DNA of 64,000 bases from Faecalibacterium sp. UBA1819 (GCA_002315015.1 DCEX01000018.1:93596-157595), one strand, 5' to 3'; counted from the stretch's first letter, positions 7,554 to 17,324 are shown. Numbers and translations are program-made. Notes: generated by a model from the sequence alone, not told the origin.

Positions 7554-10190
7554 ATGGCTGGGCTTTCCCCAATGATGCAGCAATATTTTGAAATTAAGAA
7601 AAAGCATCCCGACAAGCTGTTGTTTTTTCGCTTGGGCGATTTTTACGAGATGTTTTTTGACGACGCCATTTTGGCTTCCAAAGAGCTGGAGCTGACCCTG
7701 ACAGGCCGCGACTGCGGACAGGAAGAACGCGCCCCCATGTGCGGTGTTCCGTTTCATTCCTACGAAAGCTATGTGGCAAAATTGATTGCAAAAGGGTATA
7801 AGGTAGCCATTTGTGAACAGCTGGAAAACCCGGCGCAGGCAAAGGGAATTGTCAAACGCGATGTTGTGCGCGTAATGACGCCCGGCACCGTCATCGAAAA
7901 CAGTATGCTCCAAGACGACCGCAACAACTACATTGCCAGTGTATTTGTAGACGGTCCGCGCGTGGGGCTTTGCTTTGCTGATATTTCCACCGGAACGGCA
8001 AACGTGACGTGTTTGGAAGCACAAAAACTGGAGCTTGCCCTAATTGCCGAGCTGGCGCGCTACACGCCGAGCGAGGTTCTGTTTAACGAGGCGATTTTGC
8101 CATATAAGCAAGTGACTGCTTATATGAAGCAGCAGCTGGCCTGTGCCGCCGAGCTTTTGGACGAAGAAAATTATCAGCCCGAGCGCTGCCGCCAAGCGCT
8201 GGAACAGCAGTTTGGGGCGAATTTTTCCAAAGAAATCGGCTTGGAAGCGGACGACCCGGCGGCAACCGCGTTAGCAGTGCTGATTGAATACTTAAACGAA
8301 ACGCAGAAAAAAGGTGTGGAGCGCTTAAAAACTGTGGAGTATTACGCAAAAGCGGAGTACATGCAGCTTTCCCCCACAGCGCGGACGCACTTGGAATTAA
8401 CGCAAACCATGCGCGGACGAGAAAAGCGCGGCACACTGCTTTGGGTGTTGGAACACACCCAGACCGCCATGGGAAAACGTCTGCTGCGTTCGTGGCTGGA
8501 GCGTCCGCTCGTGGATGCTGTGCAAATCAATGAACGTCTGGACGCGGTGCAGGAGCTTGTCCATCAAACCGTGATGCGCGAGGAGCTTTCCGCGTCGCTG
8601 GAGCGCGTTTTTGACCTTGAGCGCTTATTAACGCGCACGGTTTACGGCTCGGCGGGCCCGCGTGAGCTGTATGCACTGGCGCAAACATGCGACCAGCTGC
8701 CCGCCATCAAGCAGACGGCACAGGGAGCGCAAAGCACGCTGATGTGCACTTTGCTGGATGAAATTGACGAGCTGACCGATTTAAAAGAGCGCATTTTCTC
8801 TGCGCTCACGCAGGATCCGCCGGTGTCGCTCAAAGATGGGGACGTCATCCGCGCGGGATACAGCCCCGAGGTGGACGAGCTGCGCGACATTGTGCATGGC
8901 GGTAAGGGCTTTTTAGGCTCGATGGAAGCGCGTTTAAAAGAGGAAACGGGCATTCGTACGCTGAAAATTGGTTATAACCGCGTATTCGGTTACTATATCG
9001 AAGTGAGCAAGTCGTTTTCCCAGCAGGTGCCGGAGGGCTTTATCCGCAAGCAGACGCTGGCCAATGCCGAGCGCTATATTACCGAAGAACTCAAGCAGCT
9101 GGAAAACAAAATTTTAGGTGCCAATGAGCGTTTGGCGGTGCTGGAGCGCGAACTGTTTGAAGCGCTTTTGCAAGATACCTCGGCACAGGCAGCGCGTATC
9201 CAGCGCACAGCGACAGCGCTTGCCCAGCTGGATGTGCTGACGGGATTTGCGGCAGTTGCCGTGAAAAACGAGTACGTTCGCCCGGAAATCAGCGACGATG
9301 ACCGCATTAAGATTGCAGAGGGCCGCCATCCCGTGATTGAGCAAATGCTGAAAGGGTCGCTCTTTGTGCCGAATGATACGCTTTTAAACGGCACGTCCGA
9401 CAGGCTGTGCTTGATTACCGGGCCGAACATGGCGGGAAAGTCAACGTTTATGCGTCAGACGGCGCTCATTGTGCTGATGGCGCAAATCGGCTCGTTTGTT
9501 CCAGCCAAGCACTGCCATGTCGGTGTGGTAGATGCGATTTTTACGCGCGTGGGTGCTTCGGACGATTTGGCGTCCGGGCAGTCTACTTTCATGGTGGAAA
9601 TGACCGAAGTAGCGGATATTTTGCGCCATGCAACGAAAAAGAGCCTTGTCATTTTAGACGAAATCGGGCGAGGAACCTCAACGTTTGACGGCATGAGCAT
9701 TGCCCGTGCCGTGGCCGAGCATATTGCCGACGACGCAAGCGGCCTTGGCTGCAAAACGATGTTTGCCACGCACTACCACGAACTGACCGATTTGGAAGGC
9801 AAAGTGGAGGGCGTGAAAAATTATAATATCGCGGTGAAAAAGCGCGGCGAGGATGTGATTTTTCTGCGCCGCATTGTGCGCGGCCCGGCCGATGACAGCT
9901 ATGGCATTGAGGTGGCGAAGCTGGCGGGCTTGCCCGATGAAGTGACACACCGCGCCCGCGAAATTTTAAACGTGCTGGAACAGTCTGCGCCGGTACCCGC
10001 CGCGATTCCCTTGGCCGACGCATCGCTTGCACAAGCTCAAAGCGGCGCACAAGCAGCTGAGAAAGTGCTTTTGGACAAGCTGGCGGACTTGGATGTTGAA
10101 ACCTTGACGCCGCTGGAAGCGCTGAGTTACTTATACGATTGCAAGCAGGAGCTGGCAGCCGCGAGAAGGAGCGCGCAGCACGATGGCTAA
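7554..10190 (+). CDS. mutS: DNA mismatch repair protein MutS
   Basis: Recognises mismatches and recruits MutL. ATG 7554 gives 878 residues and the usual start MAGLSPMMQQY, followed within 30 residues by the mismatch-binding FFRLGDFYEMF motif (the Phe-x-Glu wedge FYE). The C-terminal ATPase has Walker A GPNMAGKST at about residue 622, Walker B LVILDEIGRGT at about 699 and the downstream TMFATHYHEL. Its stop overlaps the mutL start by 8 bases, indicating translational coupling. The frame could start further upstream at 7521, but the added residues are not family-like. Confidence 0.97.
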   Translation: MAGLSPMMQQYFEIKKKHPDKLLFFRLGDFYEMFFDDAILASKELELTLTGRDCGQEERAPMCGVPFHSYESYVAKLIAKGYKVAICEQLENPAQAKGIVKRDVVRVMTPGTVIENSMLQDDRNNYIASVFVDGPRVGLCFADISTGTANVTCLEAQKLELALIAELARYTPSEVLFNEAILPYKQVTAYMKQQLACAAELLDEENYQPERCRQALEQQFGANFSKEIGLEADDPAATALAVLIEYLNETQKKGVERLKTVEYYAKAEYMQLSPTARTHLELTQTMRGREKRGTLLWVLEHTQTAMGKRLLRSWLERPLVDAVQINERLDAVQELVHQTVMREELSASLERVFDLERLLTRTVYGSAGPRELYALAQTCDQLPAIKQTAQGAQSTLMCTLLDEIDELTDLKERIFSALTQDPPVSLKDGDVIRAGYSPEVDELRDIVHGGKGFLGSMEARLKEETGIRTLKIGYNRVFGYYIEVSKSFSQQVPEGFIRKQTLANAERYITEELKQLENKILGANERLAVLERELFEALLQDTSAQAARIQRTATALAQLDVLTGFAAVAVKNEYVRPEISDDDRIKIAEGRHPVIEQMLKGSLFVPNDTLLNGTSDRLCLITGPNMAGKSTFMRQTALIVLMAQIGSFVPAKHCHVGVVDAIFTRVGASDDLASGQSTFMVEMTEVADILRHATKKSLVILDEIGRGTSTFDGMSIARAVAEHIADDASGLGCKTMFATHYHELTDLEGKVEGVKNYNIAVKKRGEDVIFLRRIVRGPADDSYGIEVAKLAGLPDEVTHRAREILNVLEQSAPVPAAIPLADASLAQAQSGAQAAEKVLLDKLADLDVETLTPLEALSYLYDCKQELAAARRSAQHDG

Positions 10191-12204
10191 AATACATGTT
10201 TTAGACCCGCACACCGCCGAGTTGATTGCGGCGGGGGAAGTGGTGGAGCGTCCCGCTTCCGTGGTAAAAGAGCTGATGGAAAATGCGCTGGATGCCGGGG
10301 CAAAGCACATCACCGTGGCAATTGAACGCGGCGGCGTTTCGCTGATTCAGGTATCGGACGACGGAACGGGCATTGAGGCGGAAAGCTTGCCCACCGCCTT
10401 TGTGCGCCACGCAACCAGCAAGATTGCCGTGGAAGAAGATTTGGAGCATATTTTGACGCTGGGCTTTCGCGGTGAGGCACTGGCCAGCATTGCCAGTGTG
10501 TCGCGCGTAGAGGTTGTAACGAAAACGCAGGAGGACGAATTTGCTTCCTGCTACCGTGTGGAGGGCGGTGTGGAGCAAGGGCTGGAGCCTTCGGCCCGTC
10601 CCGTAGGGACTACCTTTACCGTGCGGGATTTGTTTTACAACACCCCTGCGCGCATGAAGTTTTTGAAAAAAGACCAGACAGAAGCGGGCTATGTGGCGGA
10701 CGTTGCAGCACAGCTGGCCTTGTCGCGCCCGGAAGTTTGCGTCAAATTTTTAAAAGAGGGAAAAGCTCAATTCCAAACGCCGGGTGACGGAACGGTGCGC
10801 GGGGCGGCCTATGCAGTGCTTTCGCGTGACTTTGCGCGTGAACTGGTGGAAGTGGACATGAGCAGTGCAGGAATGACCGTCAGCGGGTTGATTACGCCTC
10901 CCGCAGCTTGCCGCGCCAGCCGCTCCATGCAGTTTTTCTTTATCAATGGCCGCTATGTCAAAAACCGCACCATGATGGCCGCGCTGGAAGCTGCCTATCA
11001 GGGAACGCTGATGCAAAAGCGCTTTCCCGGCTGTGTACTCAATTTGACCATGCCGCCGCAGATGGTGGATGTCAATGTCCATCCCGCCAAAACAGAGGTT
11101 CGTTTTGCGCGGGAAAAGGACGTTTTTGAAGCGGTGTATGCGGCGGTGAAATCGGCGCTTGCGCAGCCGCAGACGGGCTTTCGGGAATTTGCATTTCAAG
11201 ACAAGCCGCAGAAAGAAAGCGAACCTGCAAAAGAACCGTTTGCGGAGGAGAGAACTCCTGCGGCTCCTGTTTTGGGACAAACGCGCGCACCGGAGAAAGC
11301 TGCCGCTGCTCGTCCTGCGCAAACGGGTACGGCAAGCGGAGAACAATTGAAAGCATGTCATCAGTGGATGAACGATTTTTCCAAAAAGATAGAGCAGAGT
11401 GCTTTGCGCGAAGCGCCCGCTGCACCCTCGGTGCAAAGCGTGTCGTCTGTTCGGGCGGCTTACGAGGTGAAACCCGATATTTTTGTGCAGGAGGACGAGC
11501 CTTGTCACCGTGTGCCTGTTCCGCAGGAGCAAAAGGCAGTTGAGCCGGTGTCTTGCACAAATCAGGCCGTTCAGCCAATGCCGGCGCAAACGTCGGAGGC
11601 GTGTGAACAGATTACCCTTTTGAAAGAAGAAGCACCGCCGCTTCGTTTGATTGGTGAGATCTTTCACACCTATTTAATTGCCCAGCGCGGAGACGCGATG
11701 TGTTTGATTGACAAGCACGCCGCCCATGAGCGCATTTTGTATGAAGATTTAATGGCCGGTTTCGGTGTCCGCAGCAGTCAGATGCTTTTGTGTCCGGTGA
11801 CCGTACAGGTTTCAGCGCAGGAAAAGCACACGCTTTTGGACGCACAGGAGCTTTTGCAGAAAAGCGGCCTCGAGGTAGAGGACTTTGGAACAGGCGCAGT
11901 CGTTGTGCGTGCGGTACCCGCTGATATTGAAGAACATGATATCCCAAATTTGGTGCTTGAGGTGGCGAGCCGCCTGATGGCAAACCCCAATGATACCATG
12001 AGCGAAAAAACCGAGTGGGTGCTGCATTCGATTGCCTGTCGCGCCGCAATTAAGGCGGGCGACAAAACCCCGCCGGAAACGCTGCTCGGTTTGGCGCGCC
12101 GTGTGCTGGACGGTGAGATCCCGCCGTTTTGTCCGCATGGCCGCCCGGTGGTGCTGAAAATCACACAAAAGGAGCTGGAAAAGCAATTTGGCAGACAAGG
12201 TTAA
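10183..12204 (+). CDS. mutL: DNA mismatch repair protein MutL, endonuclease type
   Basis: A 673-residue protein. The N-terminal GHKL ATPase has ENALDAG, DDGTGI and GFRGEALASI. A variable, Q/A/P-rich linker spans about 330-480. The C-terminal dimerisation domain carries the metal-dependent nicking motif in the form DKHA-x2-E-x4-E at about residue 508, where the consensus is DQHA. The CPHGRP zinc motif is near the end. These motifs mark the nicking type of MutL found in bacteria that do not use MutH. ATG overlaps the end of mutS, and the end of this gene overlaps miaA. Confidence 0.97.
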   Translation: MAKIHVLDPHTAELIAAGEVVERPASVVKELMENALDAGAKHITVAIERGGVSLIQVSDDGTGIEAESLPTAFVRHATSKIAVEEDLEHILTLGFRGEALASIASVSRVEVVTKTQEDEFASCYRVEGGVEQGLEPSARPVGTTFTVRDLFYNTPARMKFLKKDQTEAGYVADVAAQLALSRPEVCVKFLKEGKAQFQTPGDGTVRGAAYAVLSRDFARELVEVDMSSAGMTVSGLITPPAACRASRSMQFFFINGRYVKNRTMMAALEAAYQGTLMQKRFPGCVLNLTMPPQMVDVNVHPAKTEVRFAREKDVFEAVYAAVKSALAQPQTGFREFAFQDKPQKESEPAKEPFAEERTPAAPVLGQTRAPEKAAAARPAQTGTASGEQLKACHQWMNDFSKKIEQSALREAPAAPSVQSVSSVRAAYEVKPDIFVQEDEPCHRVPVPQEQKAVEPVSCTNQAVQPMPAQTSEACEQITLLKEEAPPLRLIGEIFHTYLIAQRGDAMCLIDKHAAHERILYEDLMAGFGVRSSQMLLCPVTVQVSAQEKHTLLDAQELLQKSGLEVEDFGTGAVVVRAVPADIEEHDIPNLVLEVASRLMANPNDTMSEKTEWVLHSIACRAAIKAGDKTPPETLLGLARRVLDGEIPPFCPHGRPVVLKITQKELEKQFGRQG

Positions 12205-13138
12205 GGTGTTGATGCTGTGCGGCCCCACGGCCAGCGGAAAAACGGCGCTGGCCGTCATGCTGGCCAAGGCGCTCGACGGAGAAGTGATTTCCGCGGACTC
12301 CATGCAGATTTACAAAGGGCTTACAGTGGGGACGGCGGCGCCGACGGAAGCGGAAATGCAGGGGGTGCCCCATCATTTGATCGGTGTGATACCGCCTCAG
12401 CAGCGCTTTTCTGTGGCGGACTGGACGGCGGCGGCTGCCGAGAAAATTGCGGATATTCACCGCCGCGGCAAAACGCCGATTATCGCAGGCGGCACGGGGC
12501 TGTATCTTTCCAGCCTAATGAACGGTGTGCGCTTTGAGGAGGAAAAAACAGACCCCGCCCTGCGCGAAGCACTTGCGCGGCAGCTGGAGCAAGAGGGCGC
12601 CGAGGTGATGTATCAGCGCTTATGTGAAGTGGACGCGGCGTATGCAAAAACGCTGCACCCCAACAATGCCGGGCGTGTGCTGCGCGCGCTGGAAGTTTAT
12701 CTGCAAAGCGGCCAAACCATGACGCAGCGCTTGGCGCAATCGCTTCCGCCGGAAAAGCCGTATGACACCTGCTTGTATGCGCTGAATTACGAGACGCGCG
12801 CAGAGCTGTACGAAAACATTGAGCGCCGTGTGGACGCGATGATGCAGCAGGGGATTTTGGACGAAGCACGCTGTGTATATGAGCACCGCGACAGCTGGCA
12901 CACGGCGGTGCAGGCCATTGGCTATAAGGAGTTCTTCCCGTTTTTAGAGGGGGTGCAGCCGTTGGAGGCTTGTGTGGATGAACTGAAAAAAGCGACACGC
13001 CATTATGCTAAACGTCAGCTGACATGGTTTCGCAGAATGGACGGCATTCGCTGGGAACGCGCTGCCGACCCCGCTGCGGCCGAAAGAATTGCCGATGCTT
13101 TTTTGCGAAAGACCGGCGCAGACCAGCGCGCTGATTGA
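12188..13138 (+). CDS. miaA: tRNA dimethylallyltransferase
   Basis: Transfers the isopentenyl group from DMAPP to A37 of tRNAs reading UNN codons, providing the substrate of MiaB. The P-loop is GPTASGKTALA at about residue 10, followed by the substrate motifs ISADSMQIYKG and AGGTGLYLSSL. The length of 316 residues is usual. The start is TTG inside the end of mutL (17-base overlap), with GGAG some 13 bases upstream. The first internal ATG would remove the start of the nucleotide-binding strand. Confidence 0.95.
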   Translation: MADKVKVLMLCGPTASGKTALAVMLAKALDGEVISADSMQIYKGLTVGTAAPTEAEMQGVPHHLIGVIPPQQRFSVADWTAAAAEKIADIHRRGKTPIIAGGTGLYLSSLMNGVRFEEEKTDPALREALARQLEQEGAEVMYQRLCEVDAAYAKTLHPNNAGRVLRALEVYLQSGQTMTQRLAQSLPPEKPYDTCLYALNYETRAELYENIERRVDAMMQQGILDEARCVYEHRDSWHTAVQAIGYKEFFPFLEGVQPLEACVDELKKATRHYAKRQLTWFRRMDGIRWERAADPAAAERIADAFLRKTGADQRAD

Positions 13139-13182
13139 TTCCAATCAGCCAAAGAACATGCAAAAGCGAACAGGAGGCAAGT

Positions 13183-14409
13183 ATGAGCCGTTGGACACGA
13201 AAAGTAAAAAGTAACTGGCTTCCGGCTTTGCTGCTGGCAGTGCCGATTTGCTATGTGCTGATTCAGCTGTTTTTAATTTTAGACCGCTCCTATGTAATTG
13301 AAGTGGCGATGCCGAACAGCTTGGATGACACCCTGATGTGCGATGGCATTATCGGTGTGAACGAAGTGGAAATTGCGCAGACTGCGCAGGGAACGCTTTA
13401 CTATTTGGCACAAAACGGAGAGCGCGTTGCCGCGGGCGATGCGGTGGCTCAGGTTTATGCCAGTGAGGATGCCGCCGCGATTGGACAGAAAATACGAAAA
13501 ATTGATGAAGAAATTCAGATTTTGCAGGAGTCGCAGAACAGCGCCAGCAACTTGATGGATTTGGAAGAATTGGAAAAGCAGAAGATGACGGCGGTATATC
13601 ATCTTTTGGAGGCAGGACAGACCGGAGATTTTTCCGGCCTGAACAGCGACTATCGAACCTTGCAGCTGTCGATGAACCGCACGGTGGTACAGCTGGATGA
13701 AACGGCCGATTTTTCCGCCCGCATTGCCGAGCTCAACGCACAAAAGGAAGCTTTGTCATCCTCTTCGCAGGCGCAGAATATCACAGCCGGTGCGGGCGGA
13801 TATTTTGTCTCGGCGATGGATTCGCAGAAAAAACAATACAGCATTGAACAGCTCCAAGCAATGACGCCCGCTCAGCTGCAAGAGGCGGCACAGAGTGCGC
13901 AGCAGGCTAACAGCACCGGCATAGTGGGCAAGCTTTGGCTGGACTATCATTGGTATTTTTACACGACGGTTTCTTTATCCGATGCGGAAAAATTTCGCGA
14001 AGGCGATGTTTTGAACATTTCCTTTCCAGACTGTGCGTCGGAGCAGGTGCCTGTAACGGTCTTGTCCATTACGCCGGATGAAGCCGCGGGCGTGGCAAAG
14101 CTGGAGCTGGAGAGCGAGTATATCAACGAGGACGTTGTAACGCTGGAGCAGGCTCGTGCGGAAATTTCTTTTGAGACTTACAAGGGCCTCAGCGTCAGCA
14201 AACAGGCGCTGCATGTGCTCGACGGACAAACCGGCATTTATGTCAAAAGCGGAAATATGGTGTACTGGCGGCCTGTGAAAGTGCTGTTTGAAGGCGAGTC
14301 ACAGGTGATTTTGAGCGATGTGTACGAGGATGGCGTCAACGAGGTAAAATACTATGACAACGTCATCCGAACCGGAAAGGATATTCACGACGGTAAATTG
14401 CTGTCCTAA
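13183..14409 (+). CDS. HlyD-like membrane-anchored adaptor protein
   Basis: A 408-residue protein starting at ATG 13183 behind AGGAGGC. It has an N-terminal transmembrane helix (about 12-32), a biotinyl/lipoyl-like hairpin region, a long helical segment (about 95-205) with many Gln/Glu/Leu, and a C-terminal beta-rich part. This is the layout of HlyD/RND-type adaptors. No ABC transporter or other pump gene is next to it; it sits between miaA and sepF. Genes of this kind commonly precede sepF in Clostridia, so a role in envelope or division processes is possible. That is inference from position only. Confidence 0.65.
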   Translation: MSRWTRKVKSNWLPALLLAVPICYVLIQLFLILDRSYVIEVAMPNSLDDTLMCDGIIGVNEVEIAQTAQGTLYYLAQNGERVAAGDAVAQVYASEDAAAIGQKIRKIDEEIQILQESQNSASNLMDLEELEKQKMTAVYHLLEAGQTGDFSGLNSDYRTLQLSMNRTVVQLDETADFSARIAELNAQKEALSSSSQAQNITAGAGGYFVSAMDSQKKQYSIEQLQAMTPAQLQEAAQSAQQANSTGIVGKLWLDYHWYFYTTVSLSDAEKFREGDVLNISFPDCASEQVPVTVLSITPDEAAGVAKLELESEYINEDVVTLEQARAEISFETYKGLSVSKQALHVLDGQTGIYVKSGNMVYWRPVKVLFEGESQVILSDVYEDGVNEVKYYDNVIRTGKDIHDGKLLS

Positions 14410-14432
14410 TGTCCGGCGTGGAATGTGAGCTA

Positions 14433-14461
14433 TTGACAAGCAGGCGAAAAACTAGGATAAT
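14433..14461 (+). promoter_or_regulatory. Promoter of sepF-ylmH-divIVA
   Basis: TTGACA, 17 bp, GATAAT, 50 bases ahead of the sepF start. Confidence 0.8.
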
Positions 14462-14510
14462 AGATAATGATACCAAAGCGTATGAAACGTAATTAAAGGA
14501 GCTCTTTTTT

Positions 14511-14996
14511 ATGAGTATGTTGGATAAGCTGAAAGGCATTATGGGCGCCCCGACCGATGAGGATGAAGAGTACGAGGATGAGGAGTACGAACAAGACACT
14601 CAGGAAGAGTATGCCGAAGAAGAGCAGCACACCAATCGTACAAACAATCATAACAGTCATTATGAACAAACAAACGAGGCGGCCAACCGCCCGGGAAAGG
14701 TGGTAAACATGGCTTCTTCTGCACCGCTGCAGGTGGTACTGGTAAAGCCCGAGCGCTTTGAGGATGCGTCTGCCATTGCAGACCATTTGAATGCAAAAAG
14801 AACGGTTGTTTTGAACTTGGAGGGAACCAGCAAGGAGGTTTCCCGCCGTTTGGTGGACTTTTTGTCCGGTGTAGCGTATGCAAACCACGGTCAGATGAAG
14901 CGTGTGGCAAACAGCACCTTCATTATTACACCGTTCAACGTCGATATTATGGGCGACTTGCTGGACGAGCTGGAAAGCAATGGCGTCTTCTTCTGA
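14511..14996 (+). CDS. sepF: Cell division protein SepF
   Basis: Membrane-associated FtsZ partner that aligns the Z-ring. ATG follows AAAGGAG. Its 161 residues comprise an N-terminal amphipathic segment (MSMLDKLKGIM), a Glu/Asp/Gln-rich disordered linker (about 14-65) and the conserved SepF core (VVLVKPERFEDA, VLNLEGTSKEVSRRLVDFLSG). The yggS and ylmG neighbours found in Bacillus are absent here, but ylmH and divIVA follow directly. Confidence 0.95.
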   Translation: MSMLDKLKGIMGAPTDEDEEYEDEEYEQDTQEEYAEEEQHTNRTNNHNSHYEQTNEAANRPGKVVNMASSAPLQVVLVKPERFEDASAIADHLNAKRTVVLNLEGTSKEVSRRLVDFLSGVAYANHGQMKRVANSTFIITPFNVDIMGDLLDELESNGVFF

Positions 14997-15765
14997 GCAC
15001 AAAAAGCGCGGATATCGCCCGCCGTGTAACGACGAAGAACGCTTGCTGGTGCGGCGTGTTTCGCAGCTGGCAATGGGCTCCGTTTACGGCGGCGTGAAAA
15101 AAATCGGTTTTTTAAGCGACCGCGAGTTGGAGCTTGCCCTGGCTGCCGGCAATGCAAGCGGCGCTGCAATGCGTGCATTCGGCGGTTATGAAAGTGCCGA
15201 GCGCTGTGTGCTGGCGTTTTCCAATTGCGAGGAAAATCTTTGCGACGAAGTGTTTGAAATCGGCTGTGTGCGCATCGAGGCAGGCGCCGAGGCCAAGCGC
15301 TTAACGCATCGCGACTATTTGGGCGCACTGATGGCTTTGGGCCTCACCCGTGAGACGCTGGGCGATATTCTGCCCGATGAGAAAGGGGCTTTTGTCTATG
15401 CGCGCCGCGTGGCTGTACAGTGTATTTTAAATGAACTGACCGGCGTTGGAAGATGCACGGTACACTGCGAGGAGAGCGTTCAGCAGCCCGTGCAGCAGGA
15501 GCATCGCACAGAGCGCACCGCAAGCGTGGCCTCGCTTCGTTTGGATGCTGTTTTGTCAGCTATGCTGCGCGTCAGCCGTTCCGAAGCGGGAGCCCTGATT
15601 CGCGCGGGCGCGGTGAGCATTAACCATGTGCAGACGGCACGCCAGCACGAAGCTATGTATGAAAATGATGTAGTGCGCGTGAAGGGGTACGGAAAGTACG
15701 AGTTGTGCGCAGTGGGCGCACAGAGCAAAAAGGGCAGGACTTTTATCACTTATTGCCAATTTTAG
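14980..15765 (+). CDS. YlmH family S4-domain RNA-binding protein
   Basis: A 261-residue protein. The N-terminal YlmH-specific part includes EERLLVRRV and LTHRDYLGALMALGLTRETLGDI, and the C-terminal S4 RNA-binding domain (about 180-245) contains LRLDAVLSAMLRVSRSEA and IRAGAVSINH. YlmH is a known companion of sepF and divIVA, and related S4 proteins act on ribosomes and stalled nascent chains. ATG 14980 overlaps sepF by 17 bases. The ribosome site (GGAAAG) is weak, so translation is probably coupled. Confidence 0.9.
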   Translation: MASSSEHKKRGYRPPCNDEERLLVRRVSQLAMGSVYGGVKKIGFLSDRELELALAAGNASGAAMRAFGGYESAERCVLAFSNCEENLCDEVFEIGCVRIEAGAEAKRLTHRDYLGALMALGLTRETLGDILPDEKGAFVYARRVAVQCILNELTGVGRCTVHCEESVQQPVQQEHRTERTASVASLRLDAVLSAMLRVSRSEAGALIRAGAVSINHVQTARQHEAMYENDVVRVKGYGKYELCAVGAQSKKGRTFITYCQF

Positions 15766-15784
15766 AAAAGAGGGGTATTCTCTT

Positions 15785-16651
15785 ATGACCGTGGATGACA
15801 TCAGAAATGCCGTGTTTGATAAAACTCTGGGCAGAGGCTACCGCATGGACCAGGTAGACGAGTTTTTGGCACAGGTTGCCGCTGAGTTTGAGCGCAAAGA
15901 ACGCGAAAAAGAGGATATCGAGAAAAAGCTGTATATCTTAGCGGAAAAAGTAGACCAGTATCGCAATGATGAGGAGACGCTGAAAACGGCTTTGCTGAAT
16001 GCGCAGAGAATGGGCGAAAGCGTGATTTACGAAGCGCGCCAAAAAGCGGAAACGATTGTATATGACGCCAATAATAAAGCAAGCCGTCTGCGCGAAGAAG
16101 CGCGCCAGGTGGTGGCCGATGCCGAGGAAGAGCTGCGCAGCTTGAAGGCGGAGGTTACGCACTTTAAGAAAAACATTTTGGATATGTACCGCCAGCACAT
16201 TGAGCTGCTGAGCGTTTTGCCGGAGGAGCGCCACATTGAGGTGGAGCCGGATGAGCCGGAAAAACCGCAGGAGCCGCACCCGGAAGAAGAGCAAGTGCAG
16301 GAACAAGCCCCCGAGGAGATTGCCGAGGAGGAAGCGCTGGAACCGGCGGAAGAGTTTGAGCTGGAAGACGAGCAGGAGCTTGACGATGACGCTTTCTTAA
16401 TGGACGAGGAGCAGGAAGAAACGTTGGACGACGGCGATGACATGCTGTTCGACTCATTTGAGGACGAGCAAGAGGAAGAAGATTACCAAGACGAGGATTA
16501 TTTTGATTTCCAAGAGCCGGAGGTTGAAGTACAGCAAGAGCCCGAGGAGCCGATGCCGCAGCCAAAGCCCAAAAGAAAACCGGCCGCACGCAAGACACGT
16601 TCCAAAAAAGATGTTGCTTATGGAACGTATGAGGACATCACCTTCCATTGA
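15785..16651 (+). CDS. divIVA: DivIVA family septum/pole-targeting protein
   Basis: A 288-residue coiled-coil protein. The N-terminal lipid-binding part has the conserved DKTLGRGYRMDQVDEFLAQV, and coiled coil runs to about residue 130. A long acidic region (about 150-255, mainly Glu/Asp/Gln/Pro) is followed by a short basic stretch (KPKRKPAARKTRSKK) and a hydrophobic-aromatic end. The acidic extension is much longer than in Bacillus DivIVA (about 164 residues). It could act as a binding platform. Third gene of the sepF operon; a strong terminator follows. Confidence 0.92.
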   Translation: MTVDDIRNAVFDKTLGRGYRMDQVDEFLAQVAAEFERKEREKEDIEKKLYILAEKVDQYRNDEETLKTALLNAQRMGESVIYEARQKAETIVYDANNKASRLREEARQVVADAEEELRSLKAEVTHFKKNILDMYRQHIELLSVLPEERHIEVEPDEPEKPQEPHPEEEQVQEQAPEEIAEEEALEPAEEFELEDEQELDDDAFLMDEEQEETLDDGDDMLFDSFEDEQEEEDYQDEDYFDFQEPEVEVQQEPEEPMPQPKPKRKPAARKTRSKKDVAYGTYEDITFH

Positions 16652-16657
16652 TGTGAA

Positions 16658-16692
16658 CAGCGGCGTAACGAAGCTACGCCGCTGTTTTTTTT
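16658..16692 (+). terminator. Intrinsic terminator after divIVA
   Basis: Perfect 10-bp stem CAGCGGCGTA/TACGCCGCTG, 7-nt loop, then eight T. Confidence 0.95.
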
Positions 16693-16823
16693 GCGTTGGG
16701 AAGCGGTGTTTTCCGAGGGGGATCAGTCAAAAAGGCGGCGGCCGTCATCTGCAAAGACAGATCGGGTATTCAAGTGTGCCGCCTGTGATTTAGCACCTCG
16801 GCAGGAACCGAAAGGAGCAAAGC

Positions 16824-17324
16824 ATGTTGATTTGGAGCGTTTTAGGAATTTTAGGTTGTGTTGTGCTCGACCAGCTGACCAAGTATTTCGCACAATTATA
16901 TTTGCAGCCCGTGGGAACAATGCCTTTTATCCCGGGTATTATGGAGCTGCGCTTTGTGCTGAACGACGGTGCGGCGTTTTCCAGTTTTGCGGGCGCGCGT
17001 TTATTTTTGATTCTTTTCACCGGTATTGCCATTGCGGCACTTGCCGTGTATCTGTTTTGGAAAAAACCACCCAAACGCCTGGAGCGTACGGCTCTTGTGC
17101 TGCTGATTGGCGGCGGGCTTGGCAATTTGATTGACCGTGTGCGAACCGGGGTGGTAGTGGACTTTTTTGCAACCACTTTTGTGGATTTTGCAGTGTTCAA
17201 TGTGGCTGATTGTTTTGTTTGTGTGGGTGCTGCCATGCTGATTTTGTATGTGTTTTTAGAAGAACGAAAGAAAAGCGGTGAACCCGAGCGGAAAGGCAGT
17301 GAAACAGAGCATGGAACTTCTTGA
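16824..17324 (+). CDS. lspA: Signal peptidase II (prolipoprotein signal peptidase)
   Basis: Cleaves lipid-modified prolipoproteins such as the two encoded at 48.3 and 49.0 kb. Four hydrophobic helices are present with the family motifs VLDQLTKYF, NDGAAFS, GGLGNLIDRV and VFNVADCF; the last two carry the catalytic aspartates. ATG 16824 follows GAAAGGAG. The hydrophilic C-terminal tail overlaps the start of rluD by 14 bases. The ileS gene that often lies between divIVA and lspA is not here. Confidence 0.96.
   Translation: MLIWSVLGILGCVVLDQLTKYFAQLYLQPVGTMPFIPGIMELRFVLNDGAAFSSFAGARLFLILFTGIAIAALAVYLFWKKPPKRLERTALVLLIGGGLGNLIDRVRTGVVVDFFATTFVDFAVFNVADCFVCVGAAMLILYVFLEERKKSGEPERKGSETEHGTS

Noticed and set aside
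10750..11667. - strand frame within mutL
   Set aside because: Arg/His/Leu-rich translation typical of antisense reading; mutL is intact on the + strand.
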